A DNA stretch of 64,000 bases from an uncultured bacterium (GTDB taxonomy: Bacteria; Bacillota; Clostridia; Oscillospirales; Acutalibacteraceae), in assembly GCA_949283655.1 (NCBI GenBank), contig CASDTH010000016.1:1-64000 (forward strand). The letters are read 5' to 3'. This document shows, in pieces, positions 1 through 9,466 of the stretch; position 1 is the first letter of the stretch, and each line of letters opens with the position of its first letter. The notes beneath the pieces are model-generated. The model was not told the DNA's origin. It searched no databases and worked only from the letters and a program-made list of their open reading frames with translations. Made by a program: the position numbers and the translations under genes.

Positions 1-1
1 G

Positions 2-751
2 ATGTCTCAAGATTTGGAAACAGTGGCGCTTATTAGTAATCAAGAACTCTTAGCGGTTTATCGAGAGCGGTTTGAGCGAGCGGAGCAGTTTGCACATCAC
101 CTTGTACATCAGTCGCGCACGGCGGAGGAGATGATTGATGCAGGCCGCGCTTTCTATCATGTGGAATCACCCTGCAAGATTGCTTCACTGGAGCTTCAGC
201 CGTGCCTGCGGCCATTGTTGACACGGGATATTTTGATGCGCTGCGTGAACCATGAGAGGGCGGGGACGGATGCGCTCGTGGAACAGCTCTGTGCTTATTA
301 TGCCTCTGTGTCTACTTACGTTACCAATACGATCAGCATCTGTTGGGAGCGGGGGCTGGATCTCTTTATTGATGAGGGCCGGCTTTGCTCTTTTCCACCC
401 GCCTATGCCCATGCTTTTTCCCCGCAAGATCGTTTGGAAATTTTGAATCTACTCTATCAAAGCGTGGTGGAGGGGAGAGTATCCCTCTATTTCGTCAATG
501 AGGCGCGGTTCCCATTTTCCGAGCGCTTGTCGCTGCATTGCTTAGATAGCGAAAAAGTGAATATTGAGGTGCATGATCTTGCCACGCAGTTCTATGCCAA
601 CATTGTGCTGGAGGAGCGGAGCTTATGCGCTGCGTTTTCAGATTTCCTTTATTCCATGCCGGAGGGAGAATGGACCTATGACCGGGAAGCCTCTCTGGAG
701 ATCCTCCGGCAGGGAATTGTACGCTGCCAGAGAATGGCCTCTGCCTTGTAG
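2..751 (+). CDS. C-terminal part of a regulator-like protein (paralogue of the gene at 27965), probably cut by the window edge
   Basis: A 249-residue open frame begins with an ATG at the second base of the window, so the true start is probably further left. No catalytic motif is visible. It aligns by eye with the C-terminal half of the helix-turn-helix protein at 27965-29428: both have a PCL-x-P block preceded by polar helices, a segment of the form LYFVNEARFPFSERLS (here) or LFILDDMAFTLADKVS (there) at the same distance, and a final helical stretch ending in a Cys followed by a polar tail. I infer a shared ligand- or partner-binding helical domain behind an N-terminal DNA-binding domain that would lie outside the window. 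Function is unknown; homology confidence is moderate because the alignment was made by eye. Confidence 0.7.
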   Translation: MSQDLETVALISNQELLAVYRERFERAEQFAHHLVHQSRTAEEMIDAGRAFYHVESPCKIASLELQPCLRPLLTRDILMRCVNHERAGTDALVEQLCAYYASVSTYVTNTISICWERGLDLFIDEGRLCSFPPAYAHAFSPQDRLEILNLLYQSVVEGRVSLYFVNEARFPFSERLSLHCLDSEKVNIEVHDLATQFYANIVLEERSLCAAFSDFLYSMPEGEWTYDREASLEILRQGIVRCQRMASAL

Positions 752-937
752 CGAGATCGTGCCATTTGGGGAACGGTGTAATGGCAGAGCGTTCTTGCGA
801 ATGGAGGCTTAGTTTTTTCCAGTAGCTGCGTAGCCCATGGCCTGGATAGTAGTTGGCAACAAAATGCCTGAGTAGAGGCACACTTCGCAAGGACGTAAGC
901 AGAGTATATAAAAATATTTTTCATAAGGATATTAAAA

Positions 938-964
938 CCGATAGATTCCTGTTTAATCTATCGG
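938..964. terminator. Hairpin, probable bidirectional terminator
   Basis: CCGATAGATT and AATCTATCGG form a perfect 10-bp stem around a 7-nt loop. It is preceded by AAAA (a U-run on the minus strand) and followed by a mixed pyrimidine stretch, so it could stop transcription in either direction; the minus-strand context is slightly better. Confidence 0.5.
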
Positions 965-1098
965 CTTTACCTCATTCCTTTGTACAAACGAAAATATGTG
1001 CAAATCCTTTCGCTTTATTCCTTAAAACGCTTTCAGCCACAACTACAACCTCTTCATTTATTATATATAAGACACATCAGCTAAGTGCACTGCCGTGA

Positions 1099-1134
1099 TA
1101 CTGAAAATCGATGTGTACCCTTATACACGGATGC
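1099..1134. repeat. Right-end fragment of a dispersed inverted-repeat (MITE-like) family
   Basis: The bases CTGAAAATCGATGTGTACCC followed by a TATACACGGATGC end match the right ends of the copies at 27538-27815 and 36881-36994 (GCTGAAAACCGATG, then GTACAC-GATGC). No matching left end was seen upstream, so this looks like a solitary remnant. Confidence 0.6.
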
Positions 1135-1231
1135 AAGCTCTTACTAATAAAAGTGGAAAAATCTATATTGTACATCAAAAGACGATGCTTTCACTGCAAG
1201 TAATAGTTTCTCTGCCTCAGGGGGGGATGAC

Positions 1232-2305
1232 CTATGGGCGGAGCACGGCCTCCAGTTTAACCGGATTGTGGTCTGTATACTGAAAATCCGTGTCAATCAC
1301 GCTGACCGACTGCACCTCCACATTTGGGGAAACAATGAAGCCGTCGATCACATAAAACTGCGTTTCCGCCCGGTTGCCGCTGTAAGGCTTGTTGAGCAGG
1401 CGGCAGGTCGGAGCGCTGCCGTCCACTGCGAAGCGCCAGCCCTCCGGCAGGATATCGTCGGAAAGCGTGCCGGCTTTCCAGTTGGCCGGATCGACCAGCG
1501 GATATTTGGAAGCATCCACGCTGGAGAAGGTCTGATTAAAATCGCCGCCGGCAATGCAGTAGTTGCCCTTTTCATATTCCGTTGTAAGCAGCTTGAAAAG
1601 CTCCTCTGTCTGAATTTGCTTTGCATCGCCGTCGTCATAGGCCTCCAGATGCAGGTTGACGAGTACCAGCTCCTTGTCGCTGTCCTCCAGAGGCACCCGC
1701 TCCACGAGCAGGCAGCGCTTGAGCTGCGCCACACGTACCGGCCAAGTATAAGTGCCGGTCAGCGCGACACGCTCTGCGCTCTCCGCCCCGAAATCACTCA
1801 GGGTAAGCAGACCGGACTGCACCTTGCCGATCGTCGGCAGGGGGAAGGGGACATAGGGGCAGGAGTAGTTGAGGGCGAATGCACTCGTCCCACCGAATTG
1901 GTTGGCCAGCATGGCCGCCTCATCCACGAAATAGGAGCGCTTGGAGCTTTGATCGACCTCCTGCAAAAAATTGACGTCACAATCCGCCTGCCGGATGATG
2001 TCGGAAATCCCGGCGAGATTGTTCTGCACGTTTGCATCTGTTTCCGGGCGGACATTTTTGCCGCCGTCCATAAAGAAATCCTGCGTTTTATCCAGCGATC
2101 CGTAGCCGATGTTGTAGGAGAGCACGGAGAGCGAGCCGCCCGTCCGGATGGTTTTCTCTGCCTGGCCGCTGAGCTCCAGCGTTTCCACCGGCTCGGGCTT
2201 GAATTCCGTTGCCGTCAGGTAGACCACGAATCCCACAATGATGAGAAGCAGGGTGATTAGAATGGATAATAGAATCTTCCCAATGCGCTTGAGTGTCCGT
2301 TTCAT
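1232..2305 (-). CDS. Membrane-anchored endonuclease/exonuclease/phosphatase family protein
   Basis: 357 residues from the ATG at 2305, which has AGGAAGG about 8 nt upstream; an upstream ATG at 2353 has no comparable site. One transmembrane helix (about residues 10-32) follows a basic start, then an EEP-fold domain: LSYNIGYG (61-68), FLQEVD with the metal-binding Glu (about 113-118), an NLHLEAYD segment, GGDFN (about 253-257) and a terminal TDHNP motif carrying the catalytic Asp-His pair. The family hydrolyses phosphodiester or phosphoester bonds (DNase, sphingomyelinase or inositol phosphatase); the substrate cannot be told from sequence. The anchor suggests action at the outer membrane face. 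Confidence 0.85.
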   Translation of the reverse strand: MKRTLKRIGKILLSILITLLLIIVGFVVYLTATEFKPEPVETLELSGQAEKTIRTGGSLSVLSYNIGYGSLDKTQDFFMDGGKNVRPETDANVQNNLAGISDIIRQADCDVNFLQEVDQSSKRSYFVDEAAMLANQFGGTSAFALNYSCPYVPFPLPTIGKVQSGLLTLSDFGAESAERVALTGTYTWPVRVAQLKRCLLVERVPLEDSDKELVLVNLHLEAYDDGDAKQIQTEELFKLLTTEYEKGNYCIAGGDFNQTFSSVDASKYPLVDPANWKAGTLSDDILPEGWRFAVDGSAPTCRLLNKPYSGNRAETQFYVIDGFIVSPNVEVQSVSVIDTDFQYTDHNPVKLEAVLRP

Positions 2306-2440
2306 GGAGCCCGCCTTCCTGATACCGCAGCCTGTACAAAATGTGAGCGGCATCTCTTTTATTTTAACATAAATTTAACATTGAAAGGCGAAAACGTCAA
2401 TAGCCATAAAAAGTAAAAGAACAAAGCCAATCATCACTAG

Positions 2441-2737
2441 TTATGTATTTTCTTCTGAAGAATCAGATTTCTCGTCTTGCTCTTCAGAATTTTTGTGCTG
2501 CTCTAGCAAAATGTGCTTTATCTCTCTCTGCCCGCGTAGAATACGAAGACCGATAAAACCTAAAACGATCATTGCGACAAATAAAGCCTTTCCGCCAAAA
2601 CTTAACAATACACTTGTCTGATTTATAGAATAGGGATTAAAAAGTATTCTACTGATTTGGAAAATCTGATCGCATAAAATAACTGCGAGCAAACTTATTA
2701 AAAGAGCGAGCAGAAGGTCTTTGATTATTTTTTTCAT
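2441..2737 (-). CDS. Small two-helix membrane protein, unknown function
   Basis: 98 residues with two hydrophobic segments (about 8-26 and 45-66) and a charged, Glu/Asp/Ser-rich C-terminal tail. GGAGG lies about 9 nt before the ATG. The gene is markedly AT-richer than its neighbours and lies in the same orientation as the frameshifted secreted ORF upstream, which suggests an acquired block. No family recognised. Confidence 0.6.
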   Translation of the reverse strand: MKKIIKDLLLALLISLLAVILCDQIFQISRILFNPYSINQTSVLLSFGGKALFVAMIVLGFIGLRILRGQREIKHILLEQHKNSEEQDEKSDSSEENT

Positions 2738-2806
2738 AATAGAATGCCTCCGATTCAGCCATGAATTTGGGTTTTATGAAAGCGTTTTTTCGATTGGTCA
2801 CAATCT

Positions 2807-3733
2807 TTATGGAACATAGCCGTAAAAAGGTACATAGAATGTATAATATTTAGCCTGGCTATCAAAGGTAACATCCAAAGTTACTCCGGGCAGGGATCCA
2901 CTTTCCCAACTGAACCCCACATTATTCGTCAGCGCATACTGCAGGTGCGCGTATTGTAAGTAGGCATTAAAATCTTGTGGAAGGGATGGATACCGAAGAC
3001 ATCCAGTTCCCGAAATCATGAAAACCATATTATAATACTCATGGGATCCTTGTGTGCTGTGCATATCATTTGGAAGATCGTATGAAAAAAAGACTCCGTT
3101 TATCCCCATCTGCGCTGCTTTTTCGTGCAATATTTGCTCCATCATATCTTCATGCGCATTTGTCATAGCAATGTTATCTGCCCATTTATGTGTACACTGA
3201 AAGGTAAGGTTAAAAACATCCTCATTATCGGTTTCAATGATTGGATCCCATGTAAAATCATCAATTGCCAAAGAAATTGCGTCAACCTTTCGTGTGAAGG
3301 GCGTTTTAAGCCATCCGCAAACTCCAATAATTAAAAAGTCCCCTTTTTTAGCTGTCCCATTTAACTCTGCTATCCATAACCCCAATTGCATATAACCATT
3401 TTCTGAGGTAATGGATCCGTACCCATTGCCTGATATGGATTTGGAAGAGATAGAAGAGAGTCTATCTACTGTTTTATGCAAAGTTCCATACTTCTCTTTT
3501 AATTGTGCTTGTTGAATTTCATGCAAACAGGTTTCTTTATCTATTACAGTAAGGCTTCCATCGGGAGATGTTTTTAAATATTGAGAACTGTATGTAATGT
3601 TCCCTACTTGGGAAAGGTGTGCAGCTAACTTCTGTGCCGCCATTTCCTGCCCGCATAATAAGTCCGCCTGCTGGATAATTTTTCGGCTTAACTCTAACTC
3701 CGAAAAACCTCCATCTCTTGCTTCTTTCTTCAT
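2807..3733 (-). CDS. Uncharacterised secreted-type protein, separated by a frameshift from its signal peptide
   Basis: 308 residues from the ATG at 3733, but the reading frame stays open upstream of it (through codons for RINNEQLTE), and no ribosome-binding site precedes this ATG. A separate ORF at 3760-3915 encodes a signal peptide and runs into the same region in another frame. The protein starts with basic and amphipathic helices and is then rich in Asn, Tyr, Ser and Gly, as exported proteins often are, ending in an aromatic-rich tail. Codon use is AT-rich compared with adjacent genes. No domain recognised. It may be an inactive allele, a phase-off state, or translated from an internal start. 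Confidence 0.55.
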   Translation of the reverse strand: MKKEARDGGFSELELSRKIIQQADLLCGQEMAAQKLAAHLSQVGNITYSSQYLKTSPDGSLTVIDKETCLHEIQQAQLKEKYGTLHKTVDRLSSISSKSISGNGYGSITSENGYMQLGLWIAELNGTAKKGDFLIIGVCGWLKTPFTRKVDAISLAIDDFTWDPIIETDNEDVFNLTFQCTHKWADNIAMTNAHEDMMEQILHEKAAQMGINGVFFSYDLPNDMHSTQGSHEYYNMVFMISGTGCLRYPSLPQDFNAYLQYAHLQYALTNNVGFSWESGSLPGVTLDVTFDSQAKYYTFYVPFYGYVP

Positions 3734-3759
3734 TTCTGTAAGTTGTTCATTATTGATTC

Positions 3760-3915
3760 TTAGGCGACGTGTTTTTGAATGGAATTGAATTGAATTGTCA
3801 TGTATCGATCAATGTTTAACTCCTTTCCTGGTGTTATTCCCTGTACAGCTATGCAGCAGTTGAGCAGGAGCACGGTGATGAAACTGGCGCTTAAAAACCG
3901 CATACATGTTTTCAT
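3760..3915 (-). pseudogene. Signal-peptide ORF forming the 5' part of the frameshifted gene 2807-3733
   Basis: Starting at the ATG at 3915 (preceded by GAAAGGGAAAG), the ORF encodes 51 residues beginning MKTCMRFLSASFITVLLLNC, a typical positively charged start plus hydrophobic core, with Cys pairs near the cleavage region. It ends at TAA 3762-3760. Near its end, on the coding strand, are three tandem AATTC units followed by CATTC (about 3778-3796). Deleting one 5-bp unit would join this frame to the frame of the 308-residue ORF without a stop, giving a protein of about 360 residues. Confidence 0.6.
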
Positions 3916-4059
3916 GACTTTCCCTTTCTTTAATAGATCTTACAGGAATGAAAAACCTTCCTATTTGATTATACAAGGTGAAAATTTGGATGTCAATCTA
4001 TTTATAAAATATATTTAAAACAATAAAAAAATAGCGAAATTACCGTAAAAGGGCCCCAA

Positions 4060-4092
4060 AACGCCGCAGCGAAATGCGCTTCGCTGCGGCGT
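4060..4092 (-). terminator. Rho-independent terminator of the GH16 gene
   Basis: AACGCCGCAGCGAA and TTCGCTGCGGCGTT form a long GC-rich stem 12 nt beyond the GH16 stop codon; on the minus strand it is followed by TTTGGGGCCCTTTT. Confidence 0.8.
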
Positions 4093-4104
4093 TCCTTCCA
4101 ATGT

Positions 4105-4941
4105 CTACGTGCGGTATTGATAGGCTCTTACAGAGTCCACTACAAAATCCGAGGGCCAGATCTGCTCCGGATTTCGCCGGAGATCGCCCGACCAGCCGCG
4201 CAAGGGGCGGCCCTGCTTCCCATCGACTTCAGTAGACAGGATCAGGTATTCCGGCGCCTGCGAAGGATGGCCAAACGAGGTGCGGCAGCTTTCTACCCCG
4301 TCGAGATAAAAAATATATTCCCGCTCGTTCCATTCCATGCCATAGGTGTGGAACGTTTCGTACGGGTTCGCCACACGGATGATCCCGGCGTTTTTCGTCC
4401 GGTGTGCCTTTCCGTAGCCGTCATAGTGAATGTTGCAGGTCACAAGCCCGTTCCGCCGTTTGCCGTAATAGGGGGATTCATAGATATCAATCTCTGCTCC
4501 GCTCTTGCCGTTGCCGGTTTCCCGCATCATCCCGTCGCACTGCATCCAGAAGGCCGACCAAAGCCCTTCTCCCTTCGGCAGCTTGCAGCGCGCCTCAAAA
4601 TAGCCATACTTCTGCTCAAACAAGCCTTTCGTATCCAGCCCGGCGTGATACCAGCCGGGGCCATATGCGCCCTCCCGGTATTCTGTGCGGATGATCAGCC
4701 GGCCATCCTTTACAAAAGCCTGTGAGGAATCCCAATAGCCGCCACGCCGGATGCCTTCGCCATGCAATTTCCATTTAGCTGGATCGAGTGCATCGCCCTC
4801 AAAGGAATCCTCAAAGGTGAGCGTAAACCGGCCCAAATCTAATCTTGGGCCATTTGGCGCATGAGGCCGGCGGAATGGGACAAAGAAAAACTGAGATATG
4901 GAGGCGCCATACCCCTCCAGCATATCAAGGCCAATTTTCAT
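4105..4941 (-). CDS. Glycoside hydrolase family 16 (endo-beta-glucanase/laminarinase-type)
   Basis: 278 residues with GGAGG about 8 nt before the ATG. The GH16 signature EIDIYE lies at residues 150-155 (nucleophile Glu150, Asp152, acid/base Glu155), preceded by the conserved strand KYGYFEARCKLPKGEGLWSAF (split here as residues 111-131), and followed by the HTYGMEW and YLDGV strands of the beta-jelly-roll. GH16 enzymes retain configuration and cut beta-1,3/1,4-glucans or related galactans. There is no signal peptide at this start, so the enzyme is probably cytoplasmic or acts on imported oligosaccharides. The exact substrate is not determined. Monocistronic, closed by the terminator at 4060-4092. 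Confidence 0.9.
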   Translation of the reverse strand: MKIGLDMLEGYGASISQFFFVPFRRPHAPNGPRLDLGRFTLTFEDSFEGDALDPAKWKLHGEGIRRGGYWDSSQAFVKDGRLIIRTEYREGAYGPGWYHAGLDTKGLFEQKYGYFEARCKLPKGEGLWSAFWMQCDGMMRETGNGKSGAEIDIYESPYYGKRRNGLVTCNIHYDGYGKAHRTKNAGIIRVANPYETFHTYGMEWNEREYIFYLDGVESCRTSFGHPSQAPEYLILSTEVDGKQGRPLRGWSGDLRRNPEQIWPSDFVVDSVRAYQYRT

Positions 4942-5700
4942 GGTAACCTCCGATTGAAACCATCACTTTTGCAAGCAATCGTTCTATTAAGGAATAATCT
5001 ACCATGCAGTCCTCTGCTTGTCAAGATATTTTGGGCATTTTCATAACAGCGGCTCAGGTGGAAATATTTCTGGGTAAATAGAAAATGCCGATTCCAGAAT
5101 GAAGGATACATGTGGAAGTGCATGATATTGATGTGCGGTTTGGACTACGCATTCTCAGTCAATTGGCGATTGCTCTGCAACAAGAGCGATATCGTAAAGC
5201 CTTTGCAATTTTATGAAAAGCGGTTCAGATAGAGAAAAACATATGGTAAATGTTTCGCAGCGTAAAAACAGAAATAAAGGATATGATTTACCGAGTTGAA
5301 AGAATAATAAATGAAAGTCCTGTTGTTTTCTCAATGCAGTCTCGTAACCTCGCCTTATGGTTGAATGCTGTTTCGAAAATAAAATGAAAGCCTGTATAAA
5401 TTTCTATGTTCAAGTATCGGATTGCACTACTTGTCTGGCTTATTTTACTTATAAAGAATACATAGATAGGGCAGGCAAATTATTCGCCATGCGCTTCAAA
5501 ACATAAGGAAGTGTGATATAATATTTTAGAAAATGACAGGCCGTGATCGTAGTATTACGTTGTTGAAAAACAGCATTTTAATAAGGTTATTCGTGTACTG
5601 CACAATTTTAAAGGAAAAATCAGAAATGGGAGACTGATTTTTACACGAAATTTAAAAAATGACACGAATTTGCGGGCTGATAATAGGAGGCATTTTTTAC
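4942..5700. other. 759-bp intergenic region before uvrB
   Basis: AT-rich, with no convincing gene on either strand. The only regulatory signal I can support is the promoter-like pair at 5495-5522. I looked for a Firmicutes LexA box (GAAC-N4-GTTC) in front of uvrB and saw none. Confidence 0.5.
5495..5522 (+). promoter_or_regulatory. Possible sigma-A promoter of uvrB
   Basis: TTCAAA (5495-5500), 16 bp, TATAAT (5517-5522). The -10 is perfect and the -35 is weak; the uvrB start is about 180 bp downstream. Confidence 0.4.
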
Positions 5701-7674
5701 ATGGAGTACGAAAAACCATTCAAGTTGGTTTCCAACTATCAACCCACGGGCGACCAGCCGGAGGCCATTGATAAGCTGGTAAAGGGGCTGCAAGAGGGTG
5801 ATCAGGAGCAGACGCTACTGGGCGTAACCGGTTCCGGTAAGACCTTCACCATGGCAAATGTGATTGCCCGCCTGAACCGCCCGACGTTGGTTTTAGCGCA
5901 CAACAAGACTTTGGCGGCACAGTTGTGCAGCGAGTTTCGCGAATTTTTCCCGGAAAACGCTGTGGAATATTTTGTTTCCTACTATGACTATTATCAGCCG
6001 GAGGCTTATATTCCGACAACGGATACCTATATTGAAAAGGATTCTGCCATCAATGACGAGATTGATAAGCTGCGTCACTCCGCCACCTCCGCACTTTCCG
6101 AGCGGCGGGATGTGATCATTGTAGCGAGCGTATCGTGCATCTACAGCTTAGGCGACCCGATTGATTACCGCAGCATGGTGATCTCCCTGCGGCCGGGTAT
6201 GACGAAAAAGCGCGACGAAGTCATCCATAAGCTCGTCGATATCCAGTATGAACGCAACGATATCAACTTCATCCGCAATAAATTCCGCGTGCGCGGCGAT
6301 GTAATCGAGATCTTTCCCTCCTATTCCAACGATACGGCCTACCGCATTGAGTTCTTTGGGGATGAGATCGATCGCATCAGCGAGGTCAACCCCCTGACAG
6401 GGGACGTAAAAGGGATTTTGCAGCACGTAGCAATCTATCCTGCGTCACACTACGTGGTCTCGCCGGAAAAAATGGAGCTCGCCCTTACGGAAATTTACCG
6501 GGAGATGGAGCAGCGCGTCAAGGAATTTGAAGCAGAGGGAAAGCTGCTCGAGGCGCAGCGCATCCGCCAGCGGACGGAATATGACATTGAGATGCTGCGG
6601 GAGACCGGTTTCTGCAAAGGGATTGAGAACTATTCCCGTGTGATGTCCGGCCGGCCGGCTGGCAGCGCGCCGTTTACACTGCTTGATTATTTTCCTAAGG
6701 ATTTTCTCCTCTTCGTGGATGAATCGCACGTTACCCTGCCGCAGGTGCGCGGCATGTACGGCGGCGACCGCTCCCGCAAGGAGAGCTTGATTAACTTCGG
6801 CTTCCGCCTACCCTCCGCCTACGACAACCGCCCCTTGACCTTTGATGAATTTTATCAGCGCCTCGGGCAGAAGATTTTCGTCAGCGCTACACCCGGTGAG
6901 TTTGAGCGGGCAAAGAGCGCAGCAATCGTTGAGCAGGTCATCCGCCCGACAGGGCTGCTGGACCCGGAGGTGATCGTGAAGCCCACAGAGGGGCAAATCG
7001 ACGATCTGATCTCAGAGATCAACCTCCGTACCGTACGCAAGGAGCGTGTGCTGGTAACGACGCTGACCAAAAAAATGGCCGAGGATTTGACGGATTACCT
7101 GGAAGCCGCCGGTATCAAGGTGCGCTATATGCACCATGATATTGACACCATCGAGCGCATGGAGATCATTCGCGACCTGCGCAAGGGCGAGTTTGATGTG
7201 CTGGTGGGCATCAACCTGCTGCGCGAGGGGCTAGACATCCCGGAGGTATCTCTGGTTGCGATTCTTGACGCGGATAAAGAAGGGTTCCTGCGCTCTGAAA
7301 CCTCGTTAATTCAGACGATCGGCCGCGCGGCCCGCAACGCACAGGGGCAGGTCATCATGTATGCGGACAGTGTAACGCCCTCTATGGAAAACGCCCTGCG
7401 TGAAACGCAGCGCCGCCGCGAAAAGCAGATGGCCTACAATAAAGCGCATGGCATCACGCCGAAAACCATCCAGAAGGACGTCCGCGAGGTGCTGGAGATC
7501 ACGAGCAAAACGGAACTCGATGGGAAGAAGCCGGCGAAGCGCCTCTCCCGCATGGAGCGCGAGCAGCTCATTAAGCAGCTCACCGCCGAAATGAAAGCCG
7601 CCGCGAAGATTCTCGAATTCGAGCACGCCGCTTATCTGCGCGATCGAATCAACAAGCTGCGGGCAGAAAAGTAA
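5701..7674 (+). CDS. uvrB: UvrABC system protein B (excinuclease helicase subunit)
   Basis: 657 residues from the ATG at 5701, which has AGGAGG about 10 nt upstream; an in-frame ATG at 5659 would add 14 non-conserved residues. UvrB receives damaged DNA from UvrA, verifies the lesion and recruits UvrC for incision. Visible: Walker A GVTGSGKT (about 41-48), beta-hairpin [12 protein letters not shown] that clamps one strand, Walker B-type FVDESH (about 338-343), helicase motif [11 protein letters not shown] (about 537-545) and the C-terminal UVR domain that contacts UvrC. Full length for the family. uvrA is not in this window; uvrC lies 49 kb downstream. Confidence 0.98.
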   Translation: MEYEKPFKLVSNYQPTGDQPEAIDKLVKGLQEGDQEQTLLGVTGSGKTFTMANVIARLNRPTLVLAHNKTLAAQLCSEFREFFPENAVEYFVSYYDYYQPEAYIPTTDTYIEKDSAINDEIDKLRHSATSALSERRDVIIVASVSCIYSLGDPIDYRSMVISLRPGMTKKRDEVIHKLVDIQYERNDINFIRNKFRVRGDVIEIFPSYSNDTAYRIEFFGDEIDRISEVNPLTGDVKGILQHVAIYPASHYVVSPEKMELALTEIYREMEQRVKEFEAEGKLLEAQRIRQRTEYDIEMLRETGFCKGIENYSRVMSGRPAGSAPFTLLDYFPKDFLLFVDESHVTLPQVRGMYGGDRSRKESLINFGFRLPSAYDNRPLTFDEFYQRLGQKIFVSATPGEFERAKSAAIVEQVIRPTGLLDPEVIVKPTEGQIDDLISEINLRTVRKERVLVTTLTKKMAEDLTDYLEAAGIKVRYMHHDIDTIERMEIIRDLRKGEFDVLVGINLLREGLDIPEVSLVAILDADKEGFLRSETSLIQTIGRAARNAQGQVIMYADSVTPSMENALRETQRRREKQMAYNKAHGITPKTIQKDVREVLEITSKTELDGKKPAKRLSRMEREQLIKQLTAEMKAAAKILEFEHAAYLRDRINKLRAEK

Positions 7675-7982
7675 GCCGAAGCGCATGAAAGCATGGAGGT
7701 CTTACCTCGCTTTGAAGCTTATAAATTTTTCCCAAATAACGATCTTAAAAACCCGATTCACAAATATTATACAGTATTTATAAATAAAAAATGATATTAA
7801 AAGGAGGTTCCGTTAAATTATACCATGAATCGAATTTACGAAAAAACAAAAAGCCCGCATTTTATGGGGAAAGCAGAGGATTCCGCAGGGCTTCGCATAT
7901 TATTTTTTCCTGAGGCTGGAAATTAGAGGAGGATTATTGTATAATCAATTTACAAACAGAAGATTAAAAAGGAGGGCATACC
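7675..7982. other. 308-bp intergenic region after uvrB
   Basis: AT-rich. A weak AGCCC/GGGCT pairing around 7850-7893 followed by a T-rich stretch could terminate uvrB transcription, but the stem is short. The region ends with AAAGGAGGG, the ribosome-binding site of the next gene. Confidence 0.4.
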
Positions 7983-9449
7983 GTGAAGCGAACCGTTTAC
8001 AGGCTGGTGGCTGTTTTGATGAGCCTGCTGCTCCTGCTCGGCGCCGTACCTGCTGCGTTCGGTGCGAGCGCGCAACTGCCGGATGTTACGCTGGCACAGG
8101 AGCAGTGGGACCGCTATTGGGCGACCGCCGGTGGGAATACCGGCCAGATTGCCCTTACGCCCGGCGCGGATGAAACGCAGCTCAATTTTGCCTGGCGCTC
8201 GCCGCTTGGCGTCGGCAGGGCAGTGGTCGCGCTAAGCCTTTTTCCGGATATGCGGCAGGCACAGGTGTTTGAGGGCACGTGGCGGTTGGCCGACCCGCTC
8301 TACCGGACCAATTTGGTCACGGTGACGGGCCTGGGTGAAAACACCGTCTATTATTACACCTATGGGATTGACGAGCCGGAGGGCGAGCCCACAATGTTCC
8401 GCACAGGGGCAGGCGGCAGCTTTGAGGCGCTGTTTGTAACGGATGTCCAGATCAGCTCCGCCGGGCAGGGGGATGCCATCCTGAGTGAAAATGCACGTGC
8501 ATGGTCGGATACCATTCATGCGGCGCTGCGCATGCACCCGGATATCCGCTTTATTCTTTCTGGTGGAGATCAGACAGAATCTGGGAATAACGAAGTGGAA
8601 TATGCGGCGTTTCTTGCGCCACCGGCTTTACGTAGCCTGCCGGTGGCTACGGCAACCGGCAACCATGATTGGATGAAGCTGCATAACCGCTACCATTTCA
8701 ATCAGCCGAATGAGGTGCTTTCCCCAATCAGCGCAGTCTTTGGCCGTGACTATTATTTTTCCTACAACAATGCATTGTTTATTGTGCTGGACAGCAACAA
8801 TCACAATGCGCTCGATCATTATGATGCGGTCAAGGCTGCTGTGCAGGCGCATCCCGAAGCGCTTTGGCGTGTGGTGATGATGCATCACGATATCTATGGC
8901 CCCGGCCATCACGCTGCAAATGACGAGTGCACAAAGCTGCGAACGTATCTGGTTCCGGTTTTCGACCGGTTTGACATTGACGTTGTGCTCACGGGGCATG
9001 ACCATGCCTACGCCCGCTCTTATCAGATGAAGCAGGGGGAGATTGTGGAATCCACTCCCAGCCAAAGCGGGAAAGTGGTTGACCCGGAGGGGACGGTTTA
9101 TTTTACCGGCGGCTCCGCTTCTGCAAGCAAGTTTTACGATTGGTATGACGCTTCGCAGCACTGGTGGCTGGCGAGCAGCTTCCAGGAGCGCGCAGCCGTT
9201 TATACGGTGCTCTCCTTTGAAGGGGATACGCTTTCGATTCGCGCTTACCGGGCGGATACAAACGAGCTGATTGATACACCTTATCGTATAGAGAAAACGC
9301 AGCGGCCCTTGCCGCCTGTGGAGGAGACACGTCTGGAGGGCTGGGAATATATGCTGGATGAGATTCTGGGGCCCTACGCAGTTCTGGTGAAAGCGGCGTT
9401 TGCAATTGCAAAATTCGTTTTGCAGCAGGTTTTCCCGGCCGTTACCTGA
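7983..9449 (+). CDS. Secreted purple-acid-phosphatase-like metallophosphoesterase
   Basis: 488 residues starting with GTG, chosen because AAAGGAGGG lies 8 nt upstream and a signal peptide follows directly (hydrophobic core about 8-27, cleavage near AFGASA). A fibronectin-III-like N-terminal region (about 40-145) precedes a metallophosphatase domain with the ligands TDVQ (Asp154), GGDQTE (Asp196), GNHDW (Asn227, His228), MMHH (His301) and GHDHAY (His339, His341). Purple acid phosphatases hydrolyse phosphate monoesters at a two-metal centre. A hydrophobic C-terminal segment (about 465-488) may hold the protein at the membrane. Probably scavenges phosphate outside the cell; the substrate is unproven. 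Confidence 0.9.
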   Translation: MKRTVYRLVAVLMSLLLLLGAVPAAFGASAQLPDVTLAQEQWDRYWATAGGNTGQIALTPGADETQLNFAWRSPLGVGRAVVALSLFPDMRQAQVFEGTWRLADPLYRTNLVTVTGLGENTVYYYTYGIDEPEGEPTMFRTGAGGSFEALFVTDVQISSAGQGDAILSENARAWSDTIHAALRMHPDIRFILSGGDQTESGNNEVEYAAFLAPPALRSLPVATATGNHDWMKLHNRYHFNQPNEVLSPISAVFGRDYYFSYNNALFIVLDSNNHNALDHYDAVKAAVQAHPEALWRVVMMHHDIYGPGHHAANDECTKLRTYLVPVFDRFDIDVVLTGHDHAYARSYQMKQGEIVESTPSQSGKVVDPEGTVYFTGGSASASKFYDWYDASQHWWLASSFQERAAVYTVLSFEGDTLSIRAYRADTNELIDTPYRIEKTQRPLPPVEETRLEGWEYMLDEILGPYAVLVKAAFAIAKFVLQQVFPAVT

Positions 9450-9466
9450 AACAGATGCAATAGATG

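Larger units (their letters stand above)
752..1231. other. 480-bp intergenic region with a hairpin and a repeat fragment
   Basis: No convincing gene. It holds a 10-bp-stem hairpin at 938-964 and, at 1099-1134, a solitary right end of the dispersed inverted-repeat family described elsewhere. The rest is AT-rich and unremarkable. Confidence 0.5.

Noticed and set aside
5110..5217. 37-codon frame with an EVHD segment resembling part of the left-edge protein
   Set aside because: The similarity is limited to four residues and the frame is closed on both sides.
4942..5700. LexA/SOS box in front of uvrB
   Set aside because: No GAAC-N4-GTTC palindrome was found in the region.
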